Shown piece after piece: positions 47,735 to 59,071 of a stretch of 64,000 nucleotides of DNA. How positions within the stretch are numbered: position 1 is the stretch's first letter; each line of letters begins with the position of its first letter. Under the pieces are notes generated by a model that saw nothing but the letters and a program-made list of their open reading frames with translations, made no database searches and was not told the origin of the DNA. The stretch is from Luteipulveratus flavus (GTDB taxonomy: Bacteria; Actinomycetota; Actinomycetes; Actinomycetales; Dermatophilaceae), in assembly GCF_029080175.1 (NCBI RefSeq), contig NZ_JARFJC010000049.1; one strand, written 5' to 3'. The position numbers and the translations under genes were made by a program.

Positions 47735-49932
47735 GCGGCGTGCAGCGGTCGACCCGGCTGGTCCGGGTCCTGGGCGATGCCGCCAAGAAGCTGGAGAAGG
47801 CCCGCGGGCTCGGCACGGTGGGGGACCTGCTGGAGTTCCTGCCGCGGCGCTACATCGACGCCAACACCTCCGGCCGGCTGTCGGAGTTCACCGTCGGCGA
47901 GACGGCCGTGCTGGTCGCGACCGTCGTCTCCGCGCAGACCCGCAGCATGCGCAACCGCCGGGGTCGGATGCTCGAGGCGGTGATCCAGGACGCCGACGGG
48001 ACCACCGCGCGCCTGGTGTTCTTCCGCGCGTACGGGCACGACAGCCGCCTGCTGCCCGGGGTGCGCGCCCTGTTCCGCGGCAAGCTGGACGCCTACCGCG
48101 GCGGGTGGCAGCTCTCGCACCCGGACTACACGCTCGTCGACGGCGAGGACGACACGGTGTACGAGGGCGGCCTCGTCCCGCTCTACCTCAACATCCCGGG
48201 CGTCACCGACATGCAGCTCACCCAGTCGATGCGCCTGGTGCTGGACCAGCTCGACGACGCCGACGACCCGGTCCCGCCGGACGTGCGGGACCGCCGCGAC
48301 CTGGTCGACCAGCCCACCGCGTACCGGCTGCTGCACCTGCCGCGCTCGATGGCCGAGGTGGGGCGGGGCAAGCGACGCCTGCGGTACGACGAGGCGCTGG
48401 TCGTGCAGACCGCCCTCGCCCAGAGCCGGCACCGGTACGACGCGGAGGAGGCCGTCCCGCGGCGCCCGCTGGCCGGCGGCCTGCTCGCCGCTTTCGACGA
48501 ACGGCTGCCGTTCGAGCTGACGCCGGGCCAGCAGCGGGTCAGCGAGGAGATCGCCGAGGACATGGCGCGCAGCCGGCCGATGCACCGGCTCCTGCAGGGC
48601 GAGGTGGGTTCGGGCAAGACGATCGTCGCGCTCCGGGCGATGCTCGCGGCTGTCGATGCCGGCGCGCAGGCCGCGCTGCTCGCTCCCACGGAGGTCCTGG
48701 CCCAGCAGCACGAGCGCTCGATCCGCGCGATGCTCGGCGACCTCGCCGAGGCGGGCATGCTCGGGGGCGCGGAGCACGCCACGGGGGTGGCCCTGCTGAC
48801 CGGGTCGATGCCCCGCGGCCAGCGCGAGCGGGTCCTGCTCGACATCGCCACCGGTCCGGTCGGCATCGTGATCGGGACGCACGCCCTGATCCAGGACCAG
48901 GTCATGTTCGCCGACCTCGGCCTCGTCGTCGTCGACGAGCAGCACCGGTTCGGGGTCGAGCAGCGAGATGTGTTGCGCAGCAAGGCACTTCGGCCTCCGC
49001 ACGTGCTGGTGATGACTGCGACGCCGATCCCTCGTACGGTCGCGATGACGGTCTTCGGCGACATGGACACCTCCTCGCTCACCGAGCTGCCGAGGGGCCG
49101 GCAGCCGATCGCCTCGCACGTGGTCCCGGCGTCCCGGCCCGCGTGGTTGGAGCGAGCCTGGACCCGCCTCGCCGAGGAGGTCGGCCACGGTCATCAGGCG
49201 TACGTCGTGTGTCCGCGCATCGGCGACGCCGACGACGGCGCCCGGGAGAGCGACGTCGAGGTCGAGACGGACGCCGAGGAGTACGCCGACGAGGAGCCGG
49301 CGGAGACGCCGCGCGAGCTGCACGGGGTCTACGAGACGCTGCAGCGGCTGCGCGAGGAGCCGGCTCTGCGCGGGCTCCGGGTCGAGATGCTGCACGGCCG
49401 CATGACGCCCGAGGACAAGGACGCCGTCATGCGCGCGTTCGGCGCCGGCGAGGTCGACGTCCTGGTGTCGACGACCGTCATCGAGGTGGGCGTGGACGTC
49501 CCCAACGCCACCGCCATGGTCGTGCTGGACGCCGACCGGTTCGGCATCTCCCAGCTGCACCAGCTGCGCGGTCGGGTCGGGCGAGGCTCGGCCGGCGGCC
49601 TGTGCCTGCTGGTCACCGAGTCGGACAACCCCGACACGGTCGCGCGGCTGGAGGCCGTCGCGGGGACGACGGACGGCTTCGCCCTGGCCGACCTCGACCT
49701 GGAGCTGCGGCGGGAGGGCGACGTGCTCGGGGCCAGCCAGAGCGGGCGGCGCTCCGGGCTGCGGCTGCTGCGCCTCACCCATGCCAAGGACATCGAGCTG
49801 ATCGAGCAGGCCCGCGAGGACGCCGGGGCGCTCGTCACCGAGGACCCCGACCTGCTTCGGCACCCGGCGCTCGCCGAGCTGGTCCGCAGCCGGCTGGACG
49901 ACGAGCAGGCCGCGTTCCTGGAGCGCGGCTGA
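47731..49932 (+). CDS. recG: ATP-dependent DNA helicase RecG
   Basis: This 733-residue helicase has an N-terminal wedge/OB-fold domain and SF2 motifs GEVGSGKT (Walker A), DEQHRFGVEQR (DEQH box), TATPIPRTV (motif III) and QLRGRVGRG (motif VI). It reverses stalled forks and acts on branched DNA. An acidic insert (DVEVETDAEEYADEEPAE, about 510-528) sits between motifs III and IV and is longer than in E. coli RecG. GTG 47731 overlaps the DAK2-gene stop, and the stop overlaps the rsmD ATG by one base. Confidence 0.97.
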   Translation: MSGVQRSTRLVRVLGDAAKKLEKARGLGTVGDLLEFLPRRYIDANTSGRLSEFTVGETAVLVATVVSAQTRSMRNRRGRMLEAVIQDADGTTARLVFFRAYGHDSRLLPGVRALFRGKLDAYRGGWQLSHPDYTLVDGEDDTVYEGGLVPLYLNIPGVTDMQLTQSMRLVLDQLDDADDPVPPDVRDRRDLVDQPTAYRLLHLPRSMAEVGRGKRRLRYDEALVVQTALAQSRHRYDAEEAVPRRPLAGGLLAAFDERLPFELTPGQQRVSEEIAEDMARSRPMHRLLQGEVGSGKTIVALRAMLAAVDAGAQAALLAPTEVLAQQHERSIRAMLGDLAEAGMLGGAEHATGVALLTGSMPRGQRERVLLDIATGPVGIVIGTHALIQDQVMFADLGLVVVDEQHRFGVEQRDVLRSKALRPPHVLVMTATPIPRTVAMTVFGDMDTSSLTELPRGRQPIASHVVPASRPAWLERAWTRLAEEVGHGHQAYVVCPRIGDADDGARESDVEVETDAEEYADEEPAETPRELHGVYETLQRLREEPALRGLRVEMLHGRMTPEDKDAVMRAFGAGEVDVLVSTTVIEVGVDVPNATAMVVLDADRFGISQLHQLRGRVGRGSAGGLCLLVTESDNPDTVARLEAVAGTTDGFALADLDLELRREGDVLGASQSGRRSGLRLLRLTHAKDIELIEQAREDAGALVTEDPDLLRHPALAELVRSRLDDEQAAFLERG

Positions 49933-50504
49933 TGTCGCGGATCATCGCCGGTACGGCCGGCGGCCGGCGGATCGAGACGCCACCCGGCGCCGGCACGCGG
50001 CCGACGACCGACCGGGTGCGCGAGGCGCTCTTCTCCCGGCTGGAGCACCTCGAGGTCCTGGAGGACGCGGTGGTCCTCGACCTCTACGCCGGCTCCGGGG
50101 CCCTGGGGCTGGAAGCCGCGAGCCGTGGCGCGGCCGCCGTCACGCTCGTCGAGGCGGACCGCCGGGCGGCCGCCGTGATCCGGCGCAACGTGGCCGATCT
50201 CGGGCTGCGCCAGTGCCAGGTCCGCGCCGAGCCGGTCGAGCGCGTGCTCGCGTCAGCGCCGAGCGAGCGCACGGTCGAGCTGGTCCTGGCCGACCCGCCG
50301 TACGACGTGGCGGAGACGGCGCTGGAGCGGGTGCTGGCCCTGGTGGTCCCGTGGCTGGTGCAGGACGCCCTGCTGGTGATCGAGCGCTCCTCCCGCTCGC
50401 CCGAGCCGACCTGGCCGGCGGACGTGGAGCTGATCGGCCCGCGGCGGTACGGCGAGACGGTCATGTGGTTCGCCGAGTACCTCCCCGAGGGCGAGATCGC
50501 CTGA
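49932..50504 (+). CDS. rsmD: 16S rRNA (guanine(966)-N(2))-methyltransferase RsmD
   Basis: This 190-residue methyltransferase has MSRIIAGTAGGRRI at the N-terminus, TRPTTDRVREALFSRLEHL, SAM motif I in VLDLYAGSGALGLEA and the catalytic ADPPYD motif. Length and motifs are standard. It is translationally coupled to recG (TGATG) and followed after 75 bp by coaD, the usual rsmD-coaD order. Confidence 0.96.
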   Translation: MSRIIAGTAGGRRIETPPGAGTRPTTDRVREALFSRLEHLEVLEDAVVLDLYAGSGALGLEAASRGAAAVTLVEADRRAAAVIRRNVADLGLRQCQVRAEPVERVLASAPSERTVELVLADPPYDVAETALERVLALVVPWLVQDALLVIERSSRSPEPTWPADVELIGPRRYGETVMWFAEYLPEGEIA

Positions 50505-50579
50505 GGCGCACTAGGGTCGAGGGCGGCGTCGCGGCGGCCGTCCGGCGCCCGACCCACGAGCCGGCAGAGCGAGGCGCAG

Positions 50580-51071
50580 ATGAGCGGCAACCCACGAAGG
50601 TGCGTGTGCCCCGGTTCGTACGATCCGATGACCAACGGGCACCTGGACGTCGTCACGCGGGCGAGCGCGCTGTACGAGGAGGTCGTCGTCGCGCTGCTGT
50701 ACAACCCGGACAAGCAGGGGACGTTCTCCCCGCAGGAGCGGCTGGAGCTCATCGAGAAGTCGGTCGCCCACCTGCCCAACGTCCGGGCCGAGGGCTTCGG
50801 CAGGGCGCTGGTGGTCGACGTGTGCGAGCAGGTCGACGCGGGCGTGCTCCTGAAGGGGATCCGCGGGGACGCCGACTACGACTACGAGCTGCCGATGGCC
50901 CTGATGAACCGCGAGATGACCGGCGTGGAGACGCTGATGCTGCCGGGCGATCCGCGGCTGGGGCACTACTCCAGCTCGCTCATCCGCCTGATCGCGAGCC
51001 ACGGCGCCGACGTGTCCGCGATGGTGCCCGAGCCGGTCCTGCAGCCGCTGCTGGAACGGCTGCGCGGCTGA
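50580..51071 (+). CDS. coaD: Phosphopantetheine adenylyltransferase
   Basis: This 163-residue enzyme transfers AMP to 4'-phosphopantetheine in coenzyme A synthesis. The nucleotidyltransferase motif is CPGSYDPMTNGHLDV (the TxGH signature), followed by LLKGIRGDADYDYELPMALMN and YSSSLIRLIASHG (ATP-binding SSxxIR). Length is normal. The 75-bp gap upstream of ATG 50580 contains no separate gene. Confidence 0.97.
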   Translation: MSGNPRRCVCPGSYDPMTNGHLDVVTRASALYEEVVVALLYNPDKQGTFSPQERLELIEKSVAHLPNVRAEGFGRALVVDVCEQVDAGVLLKGIRGDADYDYELPMALMNREMTGVETLMLPGDPRLGHYSSSLIRLIASHGADVSAMVPEPVLQPLLERLRG

Positions 51072-51086
51072 GTCCGCCGGCGCCGG

Positions 51087-51995
51087 TCAGGGCGTGATCA
51101 GCGAGAGCCCGTCCGGCACCGCCTCGATCACGGCCGGCAGCGGTCCGGCGCAGTCCCCGTCGGCGTACGCGTTCATGTCGGGGGTGATGATCTCGATCCG
51201 CTTGCCCCGGTGGGTCCGCACCGCGCGGTGGTCGACGTGCGTCCCGGTGAAGATCTTCGGCAGCACGGTCGGCAGCTCCAGGCGGGGGTACGGCACGGTG
51301 TGCATGACCGTGACGTCCAGCAGCCCGTCGTGCGGGTCGGCGGACGGGCACATCCGCATGTCCCCGCCGTACGAGCGGGTGTTGCCGACCGCGACCAGGA
51401 TCAGCGCGCCGTCGATCACCTCGTCGTCGATGACGAGGCGGAACTGGCGCGGCCGCAGCCGCAGGTACTCCACGCCGATCGACAGGACGTACCGAGCACG
51501 TCCGTTCGGCCAGCGCAGGGCGTTGTTCCGGTCGGCGACGAGGGAGTCGAACCCCGCCATCGCGATGGTGGCGAAGTAGCGTGAGGAGCCGTCCGCCGTG
51601 GTCACCCGACCGAGGTCGAACGGCGCCGCCTCCCCTTCCAGCGCGACGTCGACGGCGGCGGACACGTCCTTCAGCGAGAGGTCGATGACGCGGGCGAGGT
51701 CGTTACCGGTGCCCGCCGGGACGATCGCGAGCGGCACACCGGTGGCGGCGGCCGCCTGGACGGCCAGCCCGTGGGTGCCGTCGCCGCCGACGCTGAGGAT
51801 GGCGTCGGGACGCTGCGCAGCGGCTGCGAGGATGCGGGCCGCGGCGTCCTCGCGGCTGGAGCCCGTGACGTGGTCGACCTCGACGCCCCGGGCACGCAGC
51901 ATCTGCAGGACGGGGGCGGCGGCGTCCTCGCCCTTGCCGTGGCCGGCGTTCGGGTTGGTGAGGACGGCGAGACGGCTCCGCGGGACGCTGGTCAC
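51087..51995 (-). CDS. Diacylglycerol/lipid kinase family protein (DgkB/YegS-like)
   Basis: This 302-residue kinase has LTNPNAGHGKGEDA at the N-terminus, ILSVGGDGTHGLAV (the GGDGT ATP-binding motif) and IVPAGTGNDLARV. The C-terminal beta-sandwich includes YFATIAMAGFDSLVADRNN and YADGDCAG. It likely phosphorylates diacylglycerol or a related lipid. GTG 51995 follows a CACACT -10-like box by 7 nt; ATG 52046 is 17 codons upstream. It is convergent with coaD and divergent from yceD. Confidence 0.9.
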   Translation of the reverse strand: MTSVPRSRLAVLTNPNAGHGKGEDAAAPVLQMLRARGVEVDHVTGSSREDAAARILAAAAQRPDAILSVGGDGTHGLAVQAAAATGVPLAIVPAGTGNDLARVIDLSLKDVSAAVDVALEGEAAPFDLGRVTTADGSSRYFATIAMAGFDSLVADRNNALRWPNGRARYVLSIGVEYLRLRPRQFRLVIDDEVIDGALILVAVGNTRSYGGDMRMCPSADPHDGLLDVTVMHTVPYPRLELPTVLPKIFTGTHVDHRAVRTHRGKRIEIITPDMNAYADGDCAGPLPAVIEAVPDGLSLITP

Positions 51996-52139
51996 GCCGG
52001 CCAGTGTGCCCGAGGTGGTCGGCCGAGACGGCCGCGACGGCTGCATTTGGGCGGTGGGCAGGCCCTCCGGTAACCTGGTGCGTCGGTCTACGTCGTCGTG
52101 ACGTGTACCGAGCCACCCCGATATGACGTGAGTAGCCCG

Positions 52140-52724
52140 ATGACGCCTGCCGATACCCGCCGACCCCTGGTGCTCGACACCAGAGAGCTCGGTCGGCGAC
52201 CCGGTCAGATGGTCGAGCTGCAGCGCACTGTCGAGGCTCCGAGTGATCTGGGCACCGACGTGATCGCCGTCCCCGAGGGCCAGCCGATCGAGCTGGACCT
52301 GCGGCTGGAGTCGGTCATGGAGGGCGTCCTGATCTCCGGCTCGGCCCGCGCCACCGCGACCGGCGCCTGCGTGCGGTGCCTGGACGACGTCCACCTTGCG
52401 GTGGACGTGCCGGTTCAGGAGCTGTTCGCCTACGCCGACCGCGCCGCGCACCACCACGAGGTGGCCGCGGAGCAGGACGACGACGACCTGCGGGAGCTGG
52501 ACGGCGACTTCGCCGACCTGGAGCCCGTGCTGCGGGATGCGGTGGTGCCAGCACTGCCGTTCCAGCCGGTGTGCCGGGAGGACTGCCCGGGACTGTGCTC
52601 CGAGTGCGGAGCGCGTCTCGCGGACGACCCGGACCACCACCACGAGAAGTTGGACCCCCGATGGGGTGCCCTGGCCGCGCTGAGCGACCAGGACGCCTCC
52701 GACGACGAGAAGAAGAGGAACTGA
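52140..52724 (+). CDS. yceD: YceD/DUF177 family protein
   Basis: This 194-residue protein belongs to the YceD family, found upstream of rpmF in most bacteria; YceD is linked to 23S rRNA metabolism. It has RPLVLDTRELGRRPG, then a conserved domain with GACVRCLD and the later cysteines CREDCPGLCSECG, which probably bind zinc. The acidic stretch EQDDDDLRELDGDF is characteristic. ATG 52140 is used; GTG 52128 is an alternative. rpmF begins one base after its stop. Confidence 0.9.
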   Translation: MTPADTRRPLVLDTRELGRRPGQMVELQRTVEAPSDLGTDVIAVPEGQPIELDLRLESVMEGVLISGSARATATGACVRCLDDVHLAVDVPVQELFAYADRAAHHHEVAAEQDDDDLRELDGDFADLEPVLRDAVVPALPFQPVCREDCPGLCSECGARLADDPDHHHEKLDPRWGALAALSDQDASDDEKKRN

Positions 52725-52725
52725 C

Positions 52726-52920
52726 GTGGCTGTCCCGAAGCGGAAGATGTCGCGCTCCAACACCCGGTCGCGCCGGGCGAACTGGAAGGCGACCGCCGTG
52801 GCCACCCAGGCCTGCCCGCAGTGCTCCGCGCTGAAGCAGCCGCACCTGGCCTGCCCCTCCTGCGGTACGTACGCCGGCCGTCACTACAGCTCGGCCGAGC
52901 GCAGCGAGCACCAGGGCTGA
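52726..52920 (+). CDS. rpmF: 50S ribosomal protein bL32
   Basis: This 64-residue protein has AVPKRKMSRSNTRSRRANWKA, the L32 N-terminal helix, and a zinc ribbon of two CxxC motifs (CPQC at about 31-34 and CPSC at about 44-47). Zinc-dependent L32 is the usual form here. It starts at GTG 52726 and is followed by rnc after 13 bp. Confidence 0.97.
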   Translation: MAVPKRKMSRSNTRSRRANWKATAVATQACPQCSALKQPHLACPSCGTYAGRHYSSAERSEHQG

Positions 52921-52933
52921 TCCCCCCGCTGCC

Positions 52934-53719
52934 GTGACCCCGCCGACGAAGAAGTCGCAGCGGCACGAAGCAACGCAGCGGCCCGTCGCTGACCTGTCCC
53001 GGATCCTCACCGAGGTCTCCGGGACGGTGATCGACGAGCCGCTGCTTCTGCGTGCCCTGACGCACCGCTCCTACGCCTACGAGCAGGGCGGCGTACCCCA
53101 CAACGAGCGCCAGGAGTTCCTCGGGGACGCCGTGCTCGGACTGGTCGTGACGGACACCCTGTTCCGCACCCACCCTGACCTCCCCGAGGGCCAGCTCGCG
53201 AAGCTGCGCGCCTCGGTCGTGAACTCGCGCGCCCTCGCCGCTGTGGCCCGCGGCCTCGGCCTCGGCGACTTCGTGCTGCTCGGACGCGGCGAGTCGATCA
53301 CCGGCGGCCGGGACAAGGACTCGATCCTCGCCGACACGACGGAGTCGATCATCGGCACCGTCTACCTCGCCGGCGGTATCGAGGCCGCGAGCCGGCTGGT
53401 GCACCACCTGATCGACCCGCTGCTGGCGACCGCCGCCGGCCTGGGCGCCGGCCTGGACTGGAAGACCTCCCTGCAGGAGGCGACCGCGGCCGCCGACCTC
53501 GGCGTGCCGTCGTACGTCGTCACCGACGAGGGTCCGGACCACGACAAGGAGTTCACCGCGGTCGTCCTGGTGGGCGAGCGGGAGCTCGGTCGCGGTGTGG
53601 GCCGCAACAAGAAGGGCGCCGAGCAGATGGCCGCCGAGCGGGCCTGGAAGGCGCTGCAGCAGCCGGACGAGCCGGCTGCCCGGGCCGACGAGGCGGTCGC
53701 TCCGTCCGCCGATGCCTGA
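52934..53719 (+). CDS. rnc: Ribonuclease III
   Basis: This 261-residue enzyme cleaves double-stranded RNA, processing 16S/23S rRNA and mRNAs. The RNase III signature NERQEFLGDAVLGLVV (about 56-71) holds the catalytic Glu and Asp; DTTESIIGTVYLAGG has the second acidic pair. A C-terminal dsRNA-binding domain follows (DWKTSLQEATAAADLGVPSYVV to NKKGAEQMAAERAWKAL). The mutM start overlaps its stop by 8 bp. The tail (EPAARADEAVAPSADA) is unstructured. Confidence 0.97.
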   Translation: MTPPTKKSQRHEATQRPVADLSRILTEVSGTVIDEPLLLRALTHRSYAYEQGGVPHNERQEFLGDAVLGLVVTDTLFRTHPDLPEGQLAKLRASVVNSRALAAVARGLGLGDFVLLGRGESITGGRDKDSILADTTESIIGTVYLAGGIEAASRLVHHLIDPLLATAAGLGAGLDWKTSLQEATAAADLGVPSYVVTDEGPDHDKEFTAVVLVGERELGRGVGRNKKGAEQMAAERAWKALQQPDEPAARADEAVAPSADA

Positions 53720-54676
53720 GCTGCCCGAGGTCGAGGTCGTCCGCAGGGGCCTGGCCGACCACGTGGTCGGCCGGTCCGTCGTGGCGGTCGACATCCGTGG
53801 CCATCGAGTCGCCAGGCGGCACCTGGCCGGGCCGCTGGACCTCGCCGACCGACTGACGGGAACGACCGTCGTCGCCGCGCGGCGCCGCGGCAAGTACCTG
53901 TGGCTGGAGCTCGCCGACCACGCAGCCGGCCACGGCGACCCGGACGAGACCGCGCTGATTGCCCACCTCGGCATGAGCGGCCAGATGCTGGTCGAGCCCG
54001 CCGAGGCGCCCCTGGAGAAGCACGCCCACGCGGTGCTCGCGCTCCGGGACCCCGACGGCAGCGAGGGCCTGCACCTGCGGTTCGTCGACCAGCGCACCTT
54101 CGGCGGCCTCTACCTGGACGACCTCGTGACCGACACGTTCGCCGGCGCCGACGCGCTCGTACCCTCCACGCTCGCCCACATCGCCCCGGACCCGCTGGAG
54201 ACGGCGTACGACCAGGCCTTGGTCGTCCGCCGGATGAAGGCCCGCCACACCCAGGTCAAGCGCGCCCTGCTGGACCAGTCCCTGGTCTCGGGCATCGGCA
54301 ACATCTATGCCGACGAGGCGCTCTGGCGCGCCCGGCTGCACGGTGAGCGGATGACGGACTCGCTCACCAAGCCGGTGCTGTCGGCGCTGCTCGACCACGC
54401 CCGCGACGTCATGAGTGAGGCGCTCGGGAAGGGCGGTACGTCCTTCGACGCCCTGTACGTCAACGTCAACGGTGCCAGCGGTTACTTCGAGCGATCGCTG
54501 AACGCCTACGGCCGAGAGGGTGAGCCGTGCTGCCGCTGCGGGCGGCCGATGCGGCGTGAGGCGTTCATGAACCGCTCGTCCTTCTCCTGCCCGCGCTGCC
54601 AGCCGCGACCCCGGACGGTGCGGCGCACGGCCACAAGTCCGGCGACATCGTCAGGGGTTCGACGTAGTGTGCGCGG

Positions 54677-54680
<4 letters not shown>
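53712..54680 (+). CDS. mutM: Formamidopyrimidine-DNA glycosylase
   Basis: This 322-residue base-excision enzyme removes 8-oxoguanine and FapyG. The N-terminal catalytic Pro-Glu (MPELPEVEVVRRGL), active-site Lys in RRRGKYLWLEL, H2TH region SLVSGIGNIYADEALWRA and the zinc finger CCRCGRPMRREAFMNRSSFSCPRC are all intact. Length is slightly over the usual 270-290 because of a basic C-terminal extension. The next gene's GTG overlaps its stop. Confidence 0.97.
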
Positions 54681-56590
<1,910 letters not shown>

Positions 56591-56640
56591 CCACCGACCT
56601 CCCGCCGGATGCCCTGTCGGCCGGGGCATACGGTGGAGCG

Positions 56641-57408
56641 GTGATCGAGCTGAAGACGCCCCAGGAGATCGAGGCGATGCGACCGGCCGGCCGGTTCGTC
56701 GCCTCCGTGCTGACCGCGCTGAAGGAGAAGGCCGCGGTCGGCGTGAATCTCCTGGAGCTGGACGCCCTGGCGCACCAGATGATCCGGGACGCCGGAGCCA
56801 CGTCGTGCTACATCGACTACCACCCCAGCTTCGGTGCCAGCCCGTTCGGGAAGGTGCTGTGCACCTCGGTGAACGACGCGGTGCTGCACGGCCTGCCGCA
56901 CGACTACGTCCTGCGCGACGGCGACCTGCTGTCCGTGGACTTCGCGGCCGCGGTCGGCGGCTGGGTGTCCGACGCCGCGCTGTCGGTCGTCGTCGGCACC
57001 CCTCGGCCCGAGGACGAGAAGGTCATCACGACGACCGAGCACGCGCTGGAGGCCGGGATCGCCGCGGCCCAGGTCGGCAGCAAGATCGGCGACATCTCCG
57101 CAGCGATCGCCGAGGTCGCCCACGCCGCGGGCTACCGGGTCAACACCCAGTTCGGCGGTCACGGCGTGGGCCGGACGATGCACGGCGACCCGCACGTGCC
57201 GAACGACGGGCGCCCCGGGCGCGGTCTGCGCCTGCAGCCGGGCCTGGTCATCGCGATCGAGCCGTGGTTCATGCAGGGCACCGACCAGATCTACACCGAC
57301 CGGGACGGCTGGACCCTGCGCAGCCGGGACGGCTCGCGCGGCGCGCACTCCGAGCACACCATCGCGATCACCCCTGACGGCCCGCTGGTGCTGACCGCCC
57401 GGGGCTGA
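56641..57408 (+). CDS. map: Methionine aminopeptidase, type I
   Basis: This 255-residue M24 enzyme removes the N-terminal methionine from new proteins. The five metal ligands are present: the two Asp in DFAAAVGGWVSDAALS, His in GHGVGRTMH, Glu in AIEPW and Glu in SEHTIAI. The substrate His (YHPSFGASPFGKVLCTSVNDAV region) is in place. This contrasts with the metal-less M24 protein at 3085-4338. GTG 56641 follows a TACGGT box (56629-56634) by 6 nt, a leaderless layout. Confidence 0.96.
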   Translation: MIELKTPQEIEAMRPAGRFVASVLTALKEKAAVGVNLLELDALAHQMIRDAGATSCYIDYHPSFGASPFGKVLCTSVNDAVLHGLPHDYVLRDGDLLSVDFAAAVGGWVSDAALSVVVGTPRPEDEKVITTTEHALEAGIAAAQVGSKIGDISAAIAEVAHAAGYRVNTQFGGHGVGRTMHGDPHVPNDGRPGRGLRLQPGLVIAIEPWFMQGTDQIYTDRDGWTLRSRDGSRGAHSEHTIAITPDGPLVLTARG

Positions 57409-57421
57409 GTCGCTGCGTCGG

Positions 57422-58132
57422 TCAGGCGCTCCACTTCCAGCTGGCGAGCACGGGCGCGATGACCTTGTTCCGGTCCGCCTCGCTGACCGAGGGGCTGAAC
57501 GAGAACGTCACGACGTAGGAGTTCTTGCCGCGCAGGATGTACGCCTGGTCGATCAGGTAGCTCTGTGTACCGCTCGTGAGAGCGCTGCTCGTGCGGGACG
57601 CCTCGGTGCCCGCGACCGTGGTCCGCGGCAGCACCTTGACGTTCTTCGCGCCGGCCGCCTCGAGCTGGCGCTTGGAGGCGAGCTCGACCAGGTCCAGCGT
57701 CGTGCCGCCCGTGCCCTCCTGCCGGATGACGTTGATGTTGTCGGCGAAGCCGTCGCGGTCGAGGAAGTTGATGGCCACTGCGTCGGCGTTCGGCACCTTG
57801 CCCTTGGCGTCGCTCCAGCCCTTGGGCGCCGAGAAGGAGTAGTCCCGCTTCGTGCCGGTGATCCGCGCCCCCTGGGCGGGCGCGACCGAGGTCGACGGGG
57901 CGGCGGAGGACGGGGAGGACGAGGTGCTCGTGGTCGTCGGAGCGGCGCTGGAGCTGCTGGACGACGTGCTGCTCGGGGTCTCGGCAGCGCTGCTGCTCGA
58001 GCTGGAGCTGGAGCTCGATGACGGAGCGCTCGGCTGCGCTGAGCTGACCTGGGGCGAGCTGTCACCGCAGGCGGAGAGCAGTCCGGCGGACAGGGTGAGG
58101 AGGACGACGGCGTGACGGGTGCGGCGCGGCAT
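57422..58132 (-). CDS. Lipoprotein with Ser-rich linker (LpqN/DUF1795-like)
   Basis: This 236-residue protein has a lipoprotein signal (VVLLTLSAGLLSACGDS, Cys about 22). A 60-residue Ser/Thr/Ala/Pro linker with a run of about 12 serines follows. The C-terminal domain (about 90-230), YSFSAPKGWSDAKG to DQAYILRGKNSYVVTFSFSPSVSEADRNKVIAPVLASWKW, resembles the LpqN/DUF1795 fold. The role is unknown; LpqN-like proteins interact with cell-wall factors. ATG 58132 follows a TAGGCT box (58144-58139) by 6 nt (leaderless). Confidence 0.75.
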   Translation of the reverse strand: MPRRTRHAVVLLTLSAGLLSACGDSSPQVSSAQPSAPSSSSSSSSSSSAAETPSSTSSSSSSAAPTTTSTSSSPSSAAPSTSVAPAQGARITGTKRDYSFSAPKGWSDAKGKVPNADAVAINFLDRDGFADNINVIRQEGTGGTTLDLVELASKRQLEAAGAKNVKVLPRTTVAGTEASRTSSALTSGTQSYLIDQAYILRGKNSYVVTFSFSPSVSEADRNKVIAPVLASWKWSA

Positions 58133-58191
58133 GCCGTCAGCCTAGCGAGCGGTCGGTCGACGCCACCGTGTCGACCTCGGGACCCGCCGGG

Positions 58192-59064
58192 TCAGGTCAG
58201 GCCGAGCAGGCGCGCGCCGTTGTGCCACAGCACGGACCGCATCCAGTCGGCCCCGAGGTCGAGCCGGTCGAGCGCCTCGATCTGATGGGCGTACGGGTAG
58301 GGGATGTTGGGGAAGTCGCTGCCCAGGACGACCTTGTCCTGCAGGTCCCGCAGCCGTGCCGGGTAATCGGGCGGCATGGGCGCCATCGACTCGGTGAAGT
58401 CCGTGCCGACCATGGTCGTGTCGAGATGGACGTTCGCGAACTCCGTTGCCAGATCTGCGAACTCGTCGTACTCGGGCAGTCCGGCGTGGGCGATGACGAG
58501 GGTCAGCCGCGGGAACCTCGTCAGCAGGCGACGGATCGGCGGCACTCCGGTGTGAGTACCCGGGTGCGGACCGGAGCCGCAGTGGATGACGACGGGAATC
58601 TGGTTCTGCTGCAACGTGTCCCAGGCGTCGTTCAGCACCGGGTCCTCCGGCGCGAACTCGCCGACCTGCACGTGCACCTTGAACAACCGTGCCCCCGACT
58701 CCACTGCGGACCGGACGTACGCCGGCGCGTCCGGCTCGGCGTACAGCGTGGCGCAGTGGACGGCGTCCGGGACCCGTGCGGCGAAGTCGGCGCACCACGC
58801 GTTGAGCCAAGCGGCCATGCCCGGCTTGTGGGGGTAGGTGAGTGCCGGGACCGCCCGGACGCCCAGCGCGCGGAGGATCTCGAGCCGGCGCGTCTCGTCG
58901 TACCGGTAGGTGATCGGCCAGGCGCGGCCCGTCACCTGCTCGGCCCGGTCGAAGTAGGACCACACCTTCTCCAGCATCCGCTGGGGAAGGAAGTGGACGT
59001 GGACGTCGGCCAGCCCGGGGAGTCCGAGGCCGCGCCAGTACTCGGGTACCTGTTCGTCGAGCAC
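58192..59064 (-). CDS. Amidohydrolase family protein (Amidohydro_2)
   Basis: This 290-residue TIM-barrel metal hydrolase has DVHVHFLP with the first metal-binding His-x-His. Other ligands are in KVHVQVG, the His of VIHCGSGP, IAHAGLPEYD and the terminal GSDFPNIPYPY with the catalytic Asp. It resembles Amidohydro_2 enzymes such as ACMSD-type decarboxylases and lactone hydrolases; the substrate is open. GTG 59064 has GAGG 8 nt upstream and lies 7 nt after the marR stop, so it is co-transcribed with the regulator. Confidence 0.85.
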   Translation of the reverse strand: MLDEQVPEYWRGLGLPGLADVHVHFLPQRMLEKVWSYFDRAEQVTGRAWPITYRYDETRRLEILRALGVRAVPALTYPHKPGMAAWLNAWCADFAARVPDAVHCATLYAEPDAPAYVRSAVESGARLFKVHVQVGEFAPEDPVLNDAWDTLQQNQIPVVIHCGSGPHPGTHTGVPPIRRLLTRFPRLTLVIAHAGLPEYDEFADLATEFANVHLDTTMVGTDFTESMAPMPPDYPARLRDLQDKVVLGSDFPNIPYPYAHQIEALDRLDLGADWMRSVLWHNGARLLGLT

Positions 59065-59071
59065 GCCGGCC

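Noticed and set aside
46801..49863. Antisense frame of 1020 residues opposite recG
   Set aside because: No recognisable domain, and composition typical of a reverse-strand shadow.
46273..49932. A 1219-residue frame suggesting a fusion ending in RecG
   Set aside because: RecG starts at GTG 47731, coupled to the previous stop. The upstream half is a shifted frame of the DAK2 gene.
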